This document shows, piece after piece, positions 8,315 to 15,800 of a stretch of 64,000 nucleotides of DNA. The notes below the pieces were generated by a model that did not search any database, was not told where the DNA came from, and was given only the letters and a program-made list of their open reading frames with translations. The DNA lies in NCBI GenBank assembly GCA_020628645.1, contig JAHDES010000002.1, positions 218,832 to 282,831 on the forward strand, read 5' to 3'. The position numbers and the translations under genes are program-made. The DNA comes from Saprospiraceae bacterium. GTDB lineage: Bacteria; Bacteroidota; Bacteroidia; Chitinophagales; Saprospiraceae. Numbering within the stretch: the stretch's first letter is position 1; every line of letters starts with the position of its first letter.

Positions 8315-9547
8315 TTAGGATTGAAGGGGTAAAATGACATCAAAACGGCTTCCTTTTTTTAAATTACTTATTACACGAATCATGCCCTTGTGGAGTTCCA
8401 CGACTTTCTTTACATACACTAAACCCAAACCAAAGCCTTTTTTATCATGGACATTTCCAGTAGAAATACGTTGAAATTTTTCAAATATAAAGGCTTGATT
8501 GCTTTTACAAATTCCTACTCCATTATCTTGAAATTGGATGTTAATATCCTTTTCATCTTGTACCAAAGAAATTTGAATTTGAGGCGTATGATCGCAATAT
8601 TTGATGGCATTATCAATCAGATTTCGGAAGACATTTGCTAAATGAAAGCGATCAGCTTCTACAAATAAGTGGGAATTATTGGGTTGAAAAATCAGTTGGC
8701 CTCCTTTATCTTCCAAAGCGACTTGCATGCCATGAATGGTCTCATTTAATAATTGAACGAGATCAATTTTTTCTTTGTGAAGGATGTCTTCTCCACTTTC
8801 GAGTTTAGAAATTTGAAGAATACGTTCTACTTGTTCTCTTAATTTTTTTCCTTCATCGGAAACGATTTGGAGGTAGCGATTATCTTTTAAATGCGTTTCT
8901 TTTTTGGCTAATAAATTACTGGCTAATTGAATATTCGTAAGAGGCGTTTTAAATTCATGTGCCATGTTATTAAAAAAGTCAATATTTCGTTGTGCTACTC
9001 TTTTTTGACGATGTAACATCCAATTGATTAAGGCAAACAAACCACTTATCAGTAACAAAATAAGGATGGAAGAAATCAGCATAAAACGAATTTCTTTAAA
9101 AATATAAGCTGATTTACCAGGAAAACTCACCTGCATTCGATGTCCATCAGAGTTAATCGAAAATGGAGTTAAGGCACAGCAATATGTCCCTGTTTTATTT
9201 GATTTTTTTTGAGTAATTTCTACTTGATAATAGGCATCAATATTATAAAACTCCATAGCTCTTTGGAGGGCGATTTCAGTATCTTCTATTGAAAAGGGAG
9301 AGCTGGAAACCACTTTATCTTCACATTTAGGCGTGTTATTGATGGGAGCTGCGCAGGATAGAGTGGCAGTAGGTGAATCAGCATTTAAATAATTAACTGC
9401 CATACACATTGCCATATCCACTTTTTGATCGAATTGTTCTTCTAATAAAGATCTGGACTGTTGTAACCAACTAATTTGAAAATACAACAATAGCAAAATT
9501 GCAGCAATGGAAATAAAAAGGGTAATAGATTCTTTGTAGGCTTTCAT
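8315..9547 (-). CDS. sensor histidine kinase, two-TM with Cys-containing periplasmic domain
   Basis: A 410-aa membrane kinase. TM1 is at about 8-28 and TM2 at about 154-178; between them is a sensor domain of about 120 residues containing Cys48, 65, 75, 123 and 124. The cytoplasmic part has the H box with His197 (NNMAHEFKTPLTN), the N box with Asn313 (NLIDNAIKY), and the G boxes DNGVGI (341-346) and GFGLGL. It phosphorylates the OmpR-type regulator next door. The unusual Cys content, and the divergent Cys-rich target, suggest a metal or redox signal; that is inference. Confidence 0.93.
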   Translation of the reverse strand: MKAYKESITLFISIAAILLLLYFQISWLQQSRSLLEEQFDQKVDMAMCMAVNYLNADSPTATLSCAAPINNTPKCEDKVVSSSPFSIEDTEIALQRAMEFYNIDAYYQVEITQKKSNKTGTYCCALTPFSINSDGHRMQVSFPGKSAYIFKEIRFMLISSILILLLISGLFALINWMLHRQKRVAQRNIDFFNNMAHEFKTPLTNIQLASNLLAKKETHLKDNRYLQIVSDEGKKLREQVERILQISKLESGEDILHKEKIDLVQLLNETIHGMQVALEDKGGQLIFQPNNSHLFVEADRFHLANVFRNLIDNAIKYCDHTPQIQISLVQDEKDINIQFQDNGVGICKSNQAFIFEKFQRISTGNVHDKKGFGLGLVYVKKVVELHKGMIRVISNLKKGSRFDVILPLQS

Positions 9548-9600
9548 TAAAATGAAGTTATAGATACAAAAAACGGCATTTTTTAGGCAGTATGCTATGC

Positions 9601-9640
9601 TTTAACAGCTCTTTAACAAGTGAATAACAGCTTTGTCACA
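9601..9640. promoter_or_regulatory. putative response-regulator operator: four 7-mers at 11-bp period
   Basis: Four related 7-mers begin at 9601, 9612, 9623 and 9634: TTTAACA, TTTAACA, AATAACA and TGTCACA, each separated by 4 bases. The 11-bp spacing of direct repeats is the classic binding geometry of OmpR/PhoB-family regulators. The array lies between the kinase gene and the Cys-rich protein gene, 22 bases before the -7 box of the latter. Confidence 0.6.
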
Positions 9641-9661
9641 GCTACAACTCTTGTTTAGGAC

Positions 9662-9669
9662 TAACTTTG
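9662..9669 (+). promoter_or_regulatory. -7 box (TAnnTTTG) for the Cys-rich protein gene
   Basis: TAACTTTG matches the Bacteroidota -7 consensus exactly. It places transcription start near 9675, giving a leader of about 60 bases that includes a small CTCAG/CTGAG hairpin. A TTTG at 9632-9635, inside the last operator repeat, is somewhat far for a -33 box, so activation by the regulator is plausible. Confidence 0.55.
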
Positions 9670-9733
9670 TGGTATCAATTTTATACGTTCGGTAGCTCAG
9701 CGATTCTGAGTGAAAATATTAAATTCAAATCCA

Positions 9734-10123
9734 ATGAAACGTTTATTCATGTTCAGTTTTTTATTTGTAATGATGAGTTTTGCTGCAACAAGCACATTTG
9801 CACAAACGAAAACTTGTACTAAAGCAAAAAAGGCAGCTTGTCAAAAAGCGAGTAAAGTAGCCCTTGAAGAAGGAACAAGCAAAGCAAATTGTGAAGCCAT
9901 TTGTAAAATATTGAACTGTGATCCCAAAGATTGTCCTCCTAAATGTTGTAAAGGAACAAAAGCAACAGCTACGGCGACAGCAACAATGGAAGCGACTCCT
10001 GTAAATTATGTTGAAGTAAAACAAGCGGCTACCACTAAAAAAGCTTGTTGTAAAAATAAAACGGCTTCCACTTGTAAGAAATCCGAAGCTACGGCTACTA
10101 AATTAGCAATGAAAGAAGAATAA
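9734..10123 (+). CDS. small Cys-rich exported protein, probable target of the adjacent two-component system
   Basis: I choose the ATG at 9734 (129 aa), because it starts a standard signal peptide (MKRLFMFSFLF and onwards, cut after about residue 24 at FAQ). A GTG 24 bases upstream would only add charged residues. The mature protein is Lys-, Ala- and Thr-rich with 11 cysteines, including two CC pairs and a CEAIC motif, and an Ala-Thr run in the middle. It looks like a periplasmic metal-binding or thiol-rich protein. I do not recognise the family. A strong terminator follows. It is divergent from the two-component pair, with the 11-bp repeat array between them. Confidence 0.8.
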   Translation: MKRLFMFSFLFVMMSFAATSTFAQTKTCTKAKKAACQKASKVALEEGTSKANCEAICKILNCDPKDCPPKCCKGTKATATATATMEATPVNYVEVKQAATTKKACCKNKTASTCKKSEATATKLAMKEE

Positions 10124-10155
10124 GAAAATATTTATTTTGATTAGTTGATCAGAAA

Positions 10156-10182
10156 CCTGATGCCTAAGCATCGGGTTTTTTT
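10156..10182 (+). terminator. rho-independent terminator after the Cys-rich protein gene
   Basis: CCTGATGC pairs with GCATCGGG (one G-T pair) around a CTAA loop and is followed by seven Ts. It overlaps the stop codon of the convergent AlkC-like gene. Confidence 0.85.
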
Positions 10183-11258
10183 ATGACCTCAAATGAAATA
10201 GTGGCTTTTTCTACACCATTAATGATAATGCTTAATTGATGTATTCCGGGATAATGCGTTCGAGTAGTAAAATCTTGAAAAGATTGACGACGTTTGATAT
10301 TTGTTATTCCTTTAGGGTAGGTGTTTTCTGTAATTTTGAATACTTTTCTAGACGTTTTTCCTGATTTTTTAACATAATCAATAGCGTATTCAATACGACT
10401 AACATCCTTAGTTTCTGCACTATTATTTATATCAAAATTAAAATGTAAATAATCCCCAATTTCAATAGGAGAAGGCGCACAGCTTAAATTATTTATAGAA
10501 ATATGAATAGGATCAGCAAATCCGAAAATTAACATTGCTTGTGTATTTCCAGCTTTTAAAAGTGTACGACAAGCATGTTTGACCAATTTATCTCGATTTT
10601 CATTTGCGCCAATCCATTTTTCAGCGATTTTTAAAACTAAATTAGGATGTTCTTTTGCAATGTCATTTAAATTATTGGCGACAGAACGGCGAACATATTC
10701 CGAAGAATCATCTTTAAGTTGTTTTAAAATAGGCAAAATAGGAGCGGGGTCTTTTTTTAAATTTGGAAGTCCCATACCCCAAGGCAATCTAGGGCGACAG
10801 CCTTCACTAGCAAGGCGACGGACATGATGGTTCTCATGTTTTGACCAAGTATACAATTGCTTAAATGCTCGCTTTGAATCCTTTTTGATAAAGGGACGAA
10901 TGGCAAATTCTGCACTTGAAAACTGCGTCAAATATTCCATATTTTGCATCGAAATATCCCAATGTTCTAATCCATATAATTCAACAAAATCAGGAAACCA
11001 CATATCCAAAAGACCATCGCCAACAGGTGCAATAGCTTTTACAATTTCGACAGCTTTTTCATATGGAAGGGCGATTGCTTCAAAGACACTTTCACTAATC
11101 CGTCGCATTCGTGCTTTTAAGGCTAAATCTTCCCAATCATTTTTATAAACGATTTGCAAAAAAGCATCCTTCTCAAAATAAGGAATTTGTAGTGCAATTT
11201 TATCAGCTATTTGTATTAAATAGGATTCATTATATCGGTCTTTGAGTAATTCTGCCAT
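10164..11258 (-). CDS. DNA alkylation repair protein, AlkC-type HEAT-repeat glycosylase with C-terminal Ig-like domain
   Basis: A 364-aa protein. Residues 1 to about 250 are HEAT-like helical repeats. The segment LASEGCRPRLPWG is the signature of the AlkC branch (COG4335) of the AlkC/AlkD superfamily, which excises cationic alkylated bases such as 3-methyladenine and 3-methylcytosine without flipping them. Residues about 255-362 are beta-rich, with a YAIDYVKKSGK strand pattern like the Ig-like domain known on the C terminus of some AlkC enzymes. Just upstream is a small lipoprotein gene, 7 bases away and probably in the same transcript. The role in alkylation damage repair is inferred from the family. 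Confidence 0.88.
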   Translation of the reverse strand: MAELLKDRYNESYLIQIADKIALQIPYFEKDAFLQIVYKNDWEDLALKARMRRISESVFEAIALPYEKAVEIVKAIAPVGDGLLDMWFPDFVELYGLEHWDISMQNMEYLTQFSSAEFAIRPFIKKDSKRAFKQLYTWSKHENHHVRRLASEGCRPRLPWGMGLPNLKKDPAPILPILKQLKDDSSEYVRRSVANNLNDIAKEHPNLVLKIAEKWIGANENRDKLVKHACRTLLKAGNTQAMLIFGFADPIHISINNLSCAPSPIEIGDYLHFNFDINNSAETKDVSRIEYAIDYVKKSGKTSRKVFKITENTYPKGITNIKRRQSFQDFTTRTHYPGIHQLSIIINGVEKATISFEVIKKPDA

Positions 11259-11265
11259 GCAAAAT

Positions 11266-11649
11266 TTATTGACGGGTCATATAAATAATTTGTTCTTTTG
11301 GCTCTGTTCCTTCTTTAACTATTGCTGCCATTTTAATGATTAAACTATCTGGATGAGCTTGTTCGACGAGCAGATGTTGAGGGTTGGTATTGGAGCGGAT
11401 GGTATCTGTAGTCTGTAGAATGTTTTGTTCAAGAATGTAATGACCTGCTTCTTTATAACCAATTGTACTTTTGAAGCTGTATTTTTTATCTTTTGTTAAA
11501 TGAAGCTGTACTTCATTTGCATCAATCTTCATATCATCTCCACCAAGAGTAACTTGATAGGCTTGCCATTTTCCGACAATGTTTTTTTCTAAACTTGATT
11601 GACAACCAAAGAAAAGAAATAGTAATAATCCGACAAAATATATTCTCAT
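11266..11649 (-). CDS. small lipoprotein, lipocalin-like
   Basis: A 127-aa protein with a lipoprotein signal ending in FFGC (Cys16). The following IVGKWQAYQVTLGG and the alternating beta strands resemble the short lipocalin-like proteins common in Bacteroidota (GKW motif near the start of the barrel). It is probably anchored in the outer or inner membrane on the periplasmic side. The ligand is unknown. Confidence 0.7.
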   Translation of the reverse strand: MRIYFVGLLLFLFFGCQSSLEKNIVGKWQAYQVTLGGDDMKIDANEVQLHLTKDKKYSFKSTIGYKEAGHYILEQNILQTTDTIRSNTNPQHLLVEQAHPDSLIIKMAAIVKEGTEPKEQIIYMTRQ

Positions 11650-11694
11650 AAGGACATAATTTAAGTGCGAAATTAAGGAATGCTATCCAAATAA

Positions 11695-11729
11695 AAAACA
11701 GCCAGCAATAGAAAACTGCTGACTGTTTT
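11695..11729 (-). terminator. terminator after the GIN-domain gene
   Basis: AAAACAGTCAGCA and TGCTGGCTGTTTT (minus strand) form a 12-13 bp stem with one mismatch and end in a T run. It sits 31 bases after the stop of the gene at 11760. Confidence 0.75.
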
Positions 11730-11759
11730 GATATGACTATTTCAAATTCTTTTTAGAGC

Positions 11760-12491
11760 TTATAATGGCTTAACAGATCCTGATCCAACTTTGCTTACAG
11801 AAACTTGCGGATTGCCCTTGTAAAATACATCGCCACTTCCTACAATACTGACATCCAAATTGCTAGAAACATCTACTTTGCAACTGCCACTACCAGCAAT
11901 GCTAACATCACAGTCACTACTTTGTAATCCTGCGGCATCAATATCGCCACTACCAGCTATACTCAAATCTAAATCAGGGCTTTGTCCTGAAATATCAATA
12001 TCACCTGATCCACCGATGGAAGCTTCAACTGATTTTGCTTGGACATCTACTTCTATGCTTCCAGAACCGCCAATGGAAAGTTCAACTTGATTGGCTCGGT
12101 CAAAATGATTTTCTCCAATGATATCTCCAGAACCTCCAACAGAAAGTTCTTGAATTTCTTTCATAGTGACATAAATCTTCGTTTTGCCATAATTTTTCTT
12201 GTAATTATTCCATTTGTCTTTCATTTCAATTTGCCAAGTACCATTTTTAACTTTGCGGCTAATTTTACTAATGAATTCGTCGTCTCCTTCAAAACGGACG
12301 CTTTGCTTATTGCCTTGTTTGACATAAACATCTGCGCTTATGCCTAATGCAATTCCAGTTATTGGAGCCAATTCAGCAGATTTTTCAACGAATTTTACAT
12401 TCGTGGCTTTACCTTGTTGAACATCCGAAGAACAGCTAAAAAAGAAAAGGGTGATGGAAAAGAGGAAAAGGCTAAGATATTGGTTTTTCAT
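11760..12491 (-). CDS. lipoprotein with GIN / DUF2807 beta-helix head domain
   Basis: A 243-aa protein with a lipoprotein signal ending at Cys20 (FFFSC). Residues about 40-240 contain the repeating pattern SIGGSGDI / SIAGSGDI (at least nine copies), the hallmark of the putative auto-transporter adhesin head GIN domain (DUF2807) of Bacteroidota, which folds as a right-handed beta helix. It sits at the cell surface or periplasm. The biochemical role of the family is unclear. A terminator follows the gene. Confidence 0.88.
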   Translation of the reverse strand: MKNQYLSLFLFSITLFFFSCSSDVQQGKATNVKFVEKSAELAPITGIALGISADVYVKQGNKQSVRFEGDDEFISKISRKVKNGTWQIEMKDKWNNYKKNYGKTKIYVTMKEIQELSVGGSGDIIGENHFDRANQVELSIGGSGSIEVDVQAKSVEASIGGSGDIDISGQSPDLDLSIAGSGDIDAAGLQSSDCDVSIAGSGSCKVDVSSNLDVSIVGSGDVFYKGNPQVSVSKVGSGSVKPL

Positions 12492-12673
12492 AAAAAGTGG
12501 TTTTGGTAAGTTAATGCTTTTTCGTTTTTATAGACAAGATAATTTTTGGGAAGTTGCTTGACAATTAATTATAATTTTATGCAAGATCATTTAAAAAAAG
12601 CTAATCTTAATGGTATGTTTTTTTGCCTAGAATAATTTATATTGTAGGAGTAAACTAGTCTAATTCCAAAACA

Positions 12674-14128
12674 ATGCATATGAATCTAAATGTTTACATC
12701 TTCTTGCTTCTTGTTCTTTGTAATGTATTAAATGCCCAAACCACGCCATTGATTACAGAGCGAGTTAATTCCAATCAAATAGATAATGTATGGGTCCCTG
12801 AATACAGAGAACGGGTAGAATACGATGCGAATGGAGACTTTCGTGTCCGTTATTATGATGAATATGACCAACTTACTCAAAATTGGACACCAAGTTATGA
12901 ATACTATGTAGTTCGAAATGAAAATCGACAAGTCTATTTATCAATAAGGAAAGCTCATTCTTATATTTATAATGATCAAGGAGAACAAGAAAATGTTCTT
13001 GTAAAATCTACTACTTCTTCTGATTTTGATGATTTTGGAAATAGAACGCTTTATCAACGTCTTGAAGAAACAACATTTGAGGATGGAAGAACGGAAATCA
13101 CCTATGGACGAAAGAATGAATACTTTTTTCAGGAGGAAGATTGTTTATGGCAAGTCATTTATTCGGATTATGATATTGAAGAAAGCGAATACATTCCTTT
13201 TTATAAAACCACTAATTTAATTTTTGAAGACTGTCAAGTTCGAAAGGTCACCAACTCGACTTATGTGAATAACAATTGGGACGATTTTCATCAAAATGTA
13301 TTTAGCTATAATGAAGAAGATCAGTTAATCAAAGAAGAACAATCTACTAAAATTGGTGGAGAATGGGTATTAGAATGGCAAATAGATTATACTTATTACC
13401 CAGATGGACAATTAGCTACTAAAAGCAGTGAGAAATTAGAAGGCAATTATGTACTTACACACGAAGAATATTTCTATGAAGATGACTTTACCAAACGATT
13501 TGAATATAGAACTAATGACCCTACCTTAGCTCCAAGCCTTCGACATGAAGTTTGGGAAAAATATGACGAAGAATATAACTACAATGCTTTTTCGCGATTC
13601 ATTACTTCGGAAGGAGTTGAATATAAAACGTCAAGAAATTACTTTTATGAATATGATACAGAAGGAAAGTTATCAAAGGCTTTATTAGTTTATCAGGAAT
13701 ATGAAAATGAAGTGATGACTCGCCTAGATTCTTTAGAAAGGAATTATTATTATAGATGTGATGATGTTTTAGAACGCGAAGAATCTCATTGGTTGCAAAA
13801 TAGTAGTGTATTTGGCAATTCAGCTCCCTTCAAAGTAGATTTTATTTACACCCAAAAAGCAAATTGTGAAACTCCAGATAATTTGGAAGATGAAATGCTA
13901 CTTTTTCCTAATCCAACTTCAAACTATCTCATATTAGAACATCCCTTATTAAGTATTCAAGGAACAAATTTAGAAGTACTTGATGCTACAGGAAAGCGAA
14001 TGTTTAAATACAATAATTTTATATCTCGCACGCATCAATTTGATGTTTCCTTTTTACCTAAAGGCATTTATTTTATACGCTTGCAAAACGCAGATCAATC
14101 CGTAAAATCTAAATTTATCAAACAATAA
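12674..14128 (+). CDS. T9SS cargo protein with YD-like repeats
   Basis: A 484-aa secreted protein. The signal peptide covers about 1-22 (ends NAQ). The middle (about 30-390) is Tyr-, Glu- and Asp-rich with imperfect motifs of the type YDANGDFR and YDTEGKLSK, spaced like YD/RHS-type beta strands. The last 75 residues (FPNPTSNYL, then LEVLDATGKRMF, then LPKGIYFIRL) are a type A T9SS C-terminal sorting domain, so the product is exported through the outer membrane and anchored or released. The ATG two codons further in is an equally possible start. The stop codons of this and the next (convergent) gene are two bases apart. Confidence 0.85.
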   Translation: MHMNLNVYIFLLLVLCNVLNAQTTPLITERVNSNQIDNVWVPEYRERVEYDANGDFRVRYYDEYDQLTQNWTPSYEYYVVRNENRQVYLSIRKAHSYIYNDQGEQENVLVKSTTSSDFDDFGNRTLYQRLEETTFEDGRTEITYGRKNEYFFQEEDCLWQVIYSDYDIEESEYIPFYKTTNLIFEDCQVRKVTNSTYVNNNWDDFHQNVFSYNEEDQLIKEEQSTKIGGEWVLEWQIDYTYYPDGQLATKSSEKLEGNYVLTHEEYFYEDDFTKRFEYRTNDPTLAPSLRHEVWEKYDEEYNYNAFSRFITSEGVEYKTSRNYFYEYDTEGKLSKALLVYQEYENEVMTRLDSLERNYYYRCDDVLEREESHWLQNSSVFGNSAPFKVDFIYTQKANCETPDNLEDEMLLFPNPTSNYLILEHPLLSIQGTNLEVLDATGKRMFKYNNFISRTHQFDVSFLPKGIYFIRLQNADQSVKSKFIKQ

Positions 14129-14130
14129 AA

Positions 14131-15225
14131 TCACTCCTCCTCTAAAATATGTAAGGGTTCATCTTCTTGCTCAGCTTTTGATTTTGCATGTGCCATTTGA
14201 TCGCGTCGAACAGCGATGGCTGTATTTAATTCATAACCAATTAATAGAATGAAGGCATTGATTTGTATCCAAAGCATGATGACAATAAATGTACCTATCG
14301 AACCATATAAATCATTGTACTTACCATATCCATTTACATAAACCGCAAATATAAAAGAAGTCAAAACAGATAACACCGTGGCTAGTGTGGCTCCTGCCGA
14401 AAAATAATCCATCTTTTTACGTAAGGGCGCACCATAACGGTAGATAAAAGCAATACCAAAATAGAATAAAAAGAAGACCGTCAAATAACGCAATAAAATC
14501 AAGGTGACACTCACCATTCCATCCAAACGAACAACTCCTAATAACCAAGAAAGTATTGTATCTCCCAAAATGATAAAGATGACAGAAGCAATCACCAAAA
14601 AACCAATTATAAAAGTTAATTGAATGGCTACTAATCTTTTTTGAAATACATTGCGTTTTAAGAAAGTCAATTGATAATGTTTTTCAAAACCTCTCATCAT
14701 TGTAATCATTCCATTCGAACCAAAAAAGATCGCTAATACAAATCCTACTGATAATAATCCAAAACGCGGTTCTAATAAAATATTCGTGATAAAATCAATC
14801 AATTGTTGATGTGCATTTTCAGGAATGACCTTGACTTGGTCTATGAGTTCATTAAATTGAGCTATGATGGTTTGATTAAAATCAACTTGTCCAGAAGTGT
14901 TTCGTTGTATTAAATCTTCTGCAATCCAAGGAATAATATAATCCTGAAAAAGAGGTAAAATAATAGGAATGAGCGTAAAGAACACCAATAAAATTGGAAA
15001 AAGAGATAAGAAAAAACTAAATGCTATTGAATTGGCGCGAGTGGTGATGCTATCTTCAGATATTTCTTTATAACTAAAAAGTACGACTTCATATAAAGGG
15101 ACGTTTTCAAATCCGGGCAATGAATTTTCCTTCGACCACGCTATAAGTCGCTTAATAATAGCATTACCAAGCACTATTTGTTGTAGTCCGCCTTTTTGGA
15201 AAATTAAGGGTCGCTTTTTTGCCAT
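14131..15225 (-). CDS. YihY/BrkB family inner-membrane protein
   Basis: A 364-aa membrane protein with about six hydrophobic segments and a cytoplasmic N-terminal part. It contains the family features ARANSIAFSFFLSLFPILLV near the first membrane segment and YGSIGTFIVIMLWIQINAFILLIG near the last. The family (formerly called ribonuclease BN, wrongly) has no firm function. I start at the ATG at 15225, four bases after the preceding gene's stop; an ATG 33 bases upstream would overlap that gene. It is cotranscribed with the thioesterase gene. Confidence 0.88.
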   Translation of the reverse strand: MAKKRPLIFQKGGLQQIVLGNAIIKRLIAWSKENSLPGFENVPLYEVVLFSYKEISEDSITTRANSIAFSFFLSLFPILLVFFTLIPIILPLFQDYIIPWIAEDLIQRNTSGQVDFNQTIIAQFNELIDQVKVIPENAHQQLIDFITNILLEPRFGLLSVGFVLAIFFGSNGMITMMRGFEKHYQLTFLKRNVFQKRLVAIQLTFIIGFLVIASVIFIILGDTILSWLLGVVRLDGMVSVTLILLRYLTVFFLFYFGIAFIYRYGAPLRKKMDYFSAGATLATVLSVLTSFIFAVYVNGYGKYNDLYGSIGTFIVIMLWIQINAFILLIGYELNTAIAVRRDQMAHAKSKAEQEDEPLHILEEE

Positions 15226-15229
15226 TGGT

Positions 15230-15640
15230 TTATTCAAAATGAGGCGATAAACAGTCAATCAAAAATGAGGGAGCTGATACTGTTTCATACGTATCAGCTG
15301 CGATAAATCCTAGTCGAACACTTCCACCATTTACCAATTCTTGTTGATCGTTAAAAATTTCCATATGAAAGGTAATATTATCTTGTGGCAATTTACGTAC
15401 CGTAGTTTTTATAGTCAACAAATCGTCATAATGCGCAGGTCGTACAAAACGCATATTTAAAGACATTACAGGCATGAGTACTTGATACTTTTCTTCCATT
15501 TCTCGATAAGTATGCCCTAAAGAACGAAGCATTTCTGCACGTCCAACTTCATAATACAAGGCATAATTCCCATAATATAAATAGCCCATTTGATCCGTTT
15601 CACCATAACGAACTCTTACTTGTGTTTGATGTGTATACAT
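15230..15640 (-). CDS. acyl-CoA thioesterase, YbgC/4-hydroxybenzoyl-CoA thioesterase family
   Basis: A 136-aa single hotdog domain. The signature is ETDQMGYLYYGNYALYYEVGRAEML, with the catalytic Asp16 and the conserved YG.Y..YYE.GR pattern. Such enzymes hydrolyse short acyl-CoAs; YbgC types act with the Tol-Pal system or in phospholipid metabolism. It starts a two-gene operon with the YihY-type membrane protein and is divergent from lpdA; a -7 box is 25 bases upstream. Confidence 0.9.
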   Translation of the reverse strand: MYTHQTQVRVRYGETDQMGYLYYGNYALYYEVGRAEMLRSLGHTYREMEEKYQVLMPVMSLNMRFVRPAHYDDLLTIKTTVRKLPQDNITFHMEIFNDQQELVNGGSVRLGFIAADTYETVSAPSFLIDCLSPHFE

Positions 15641-15664
15641 TTAAGTTGATTTATGTATTCCCCA

Positions 15665-15672
15665 CAAATATA
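15665..15672 (-). promoter_or_regulatory. -7 box (TAnnTTTG) for the thioesterase-YihY operon
   Basis: The minus strand reads TATATTTG, an exact match to the Bacteroidota -7 consensus, 25 bases before the thioesterase ATG. Confidence 0.45.
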
Positions 15673-15711
15673 ATATCTAAATTCAAATCTCTGGTATATC
15701 TTTAAAAATGG

Positions 15712-15719
15712 TATATTTG
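15712..15719 (+). promoter_or_regulatory. -7 box (TAnnTTTG) for lpdA
   Basis: TATATTTG is an exact consensus match 81 bases before the lpdA ATG. No clear TTTG -33 box lies at the usual distance. It sits back to back with the box at 15665. Confidence 0.5.
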
Positions 15720-15800
15720 CGTCGTTTTTCAAAACATCGATTTTAGAAGCGTTGTTTATATCATAAACCAAGTTTCAAAATTTAAAAAAAACTAGTTCAT

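Noticed and set aside
9690-9700. GGTAGCTCAG, the classic tRNA D-arm sequence
   Set aside because: No acceptor stem, anticodon arm or T-arm follows at tRNA distances; it is part of a short CTCAG/CTGAG hairpin in the leader of the Cys-rich protein gene.
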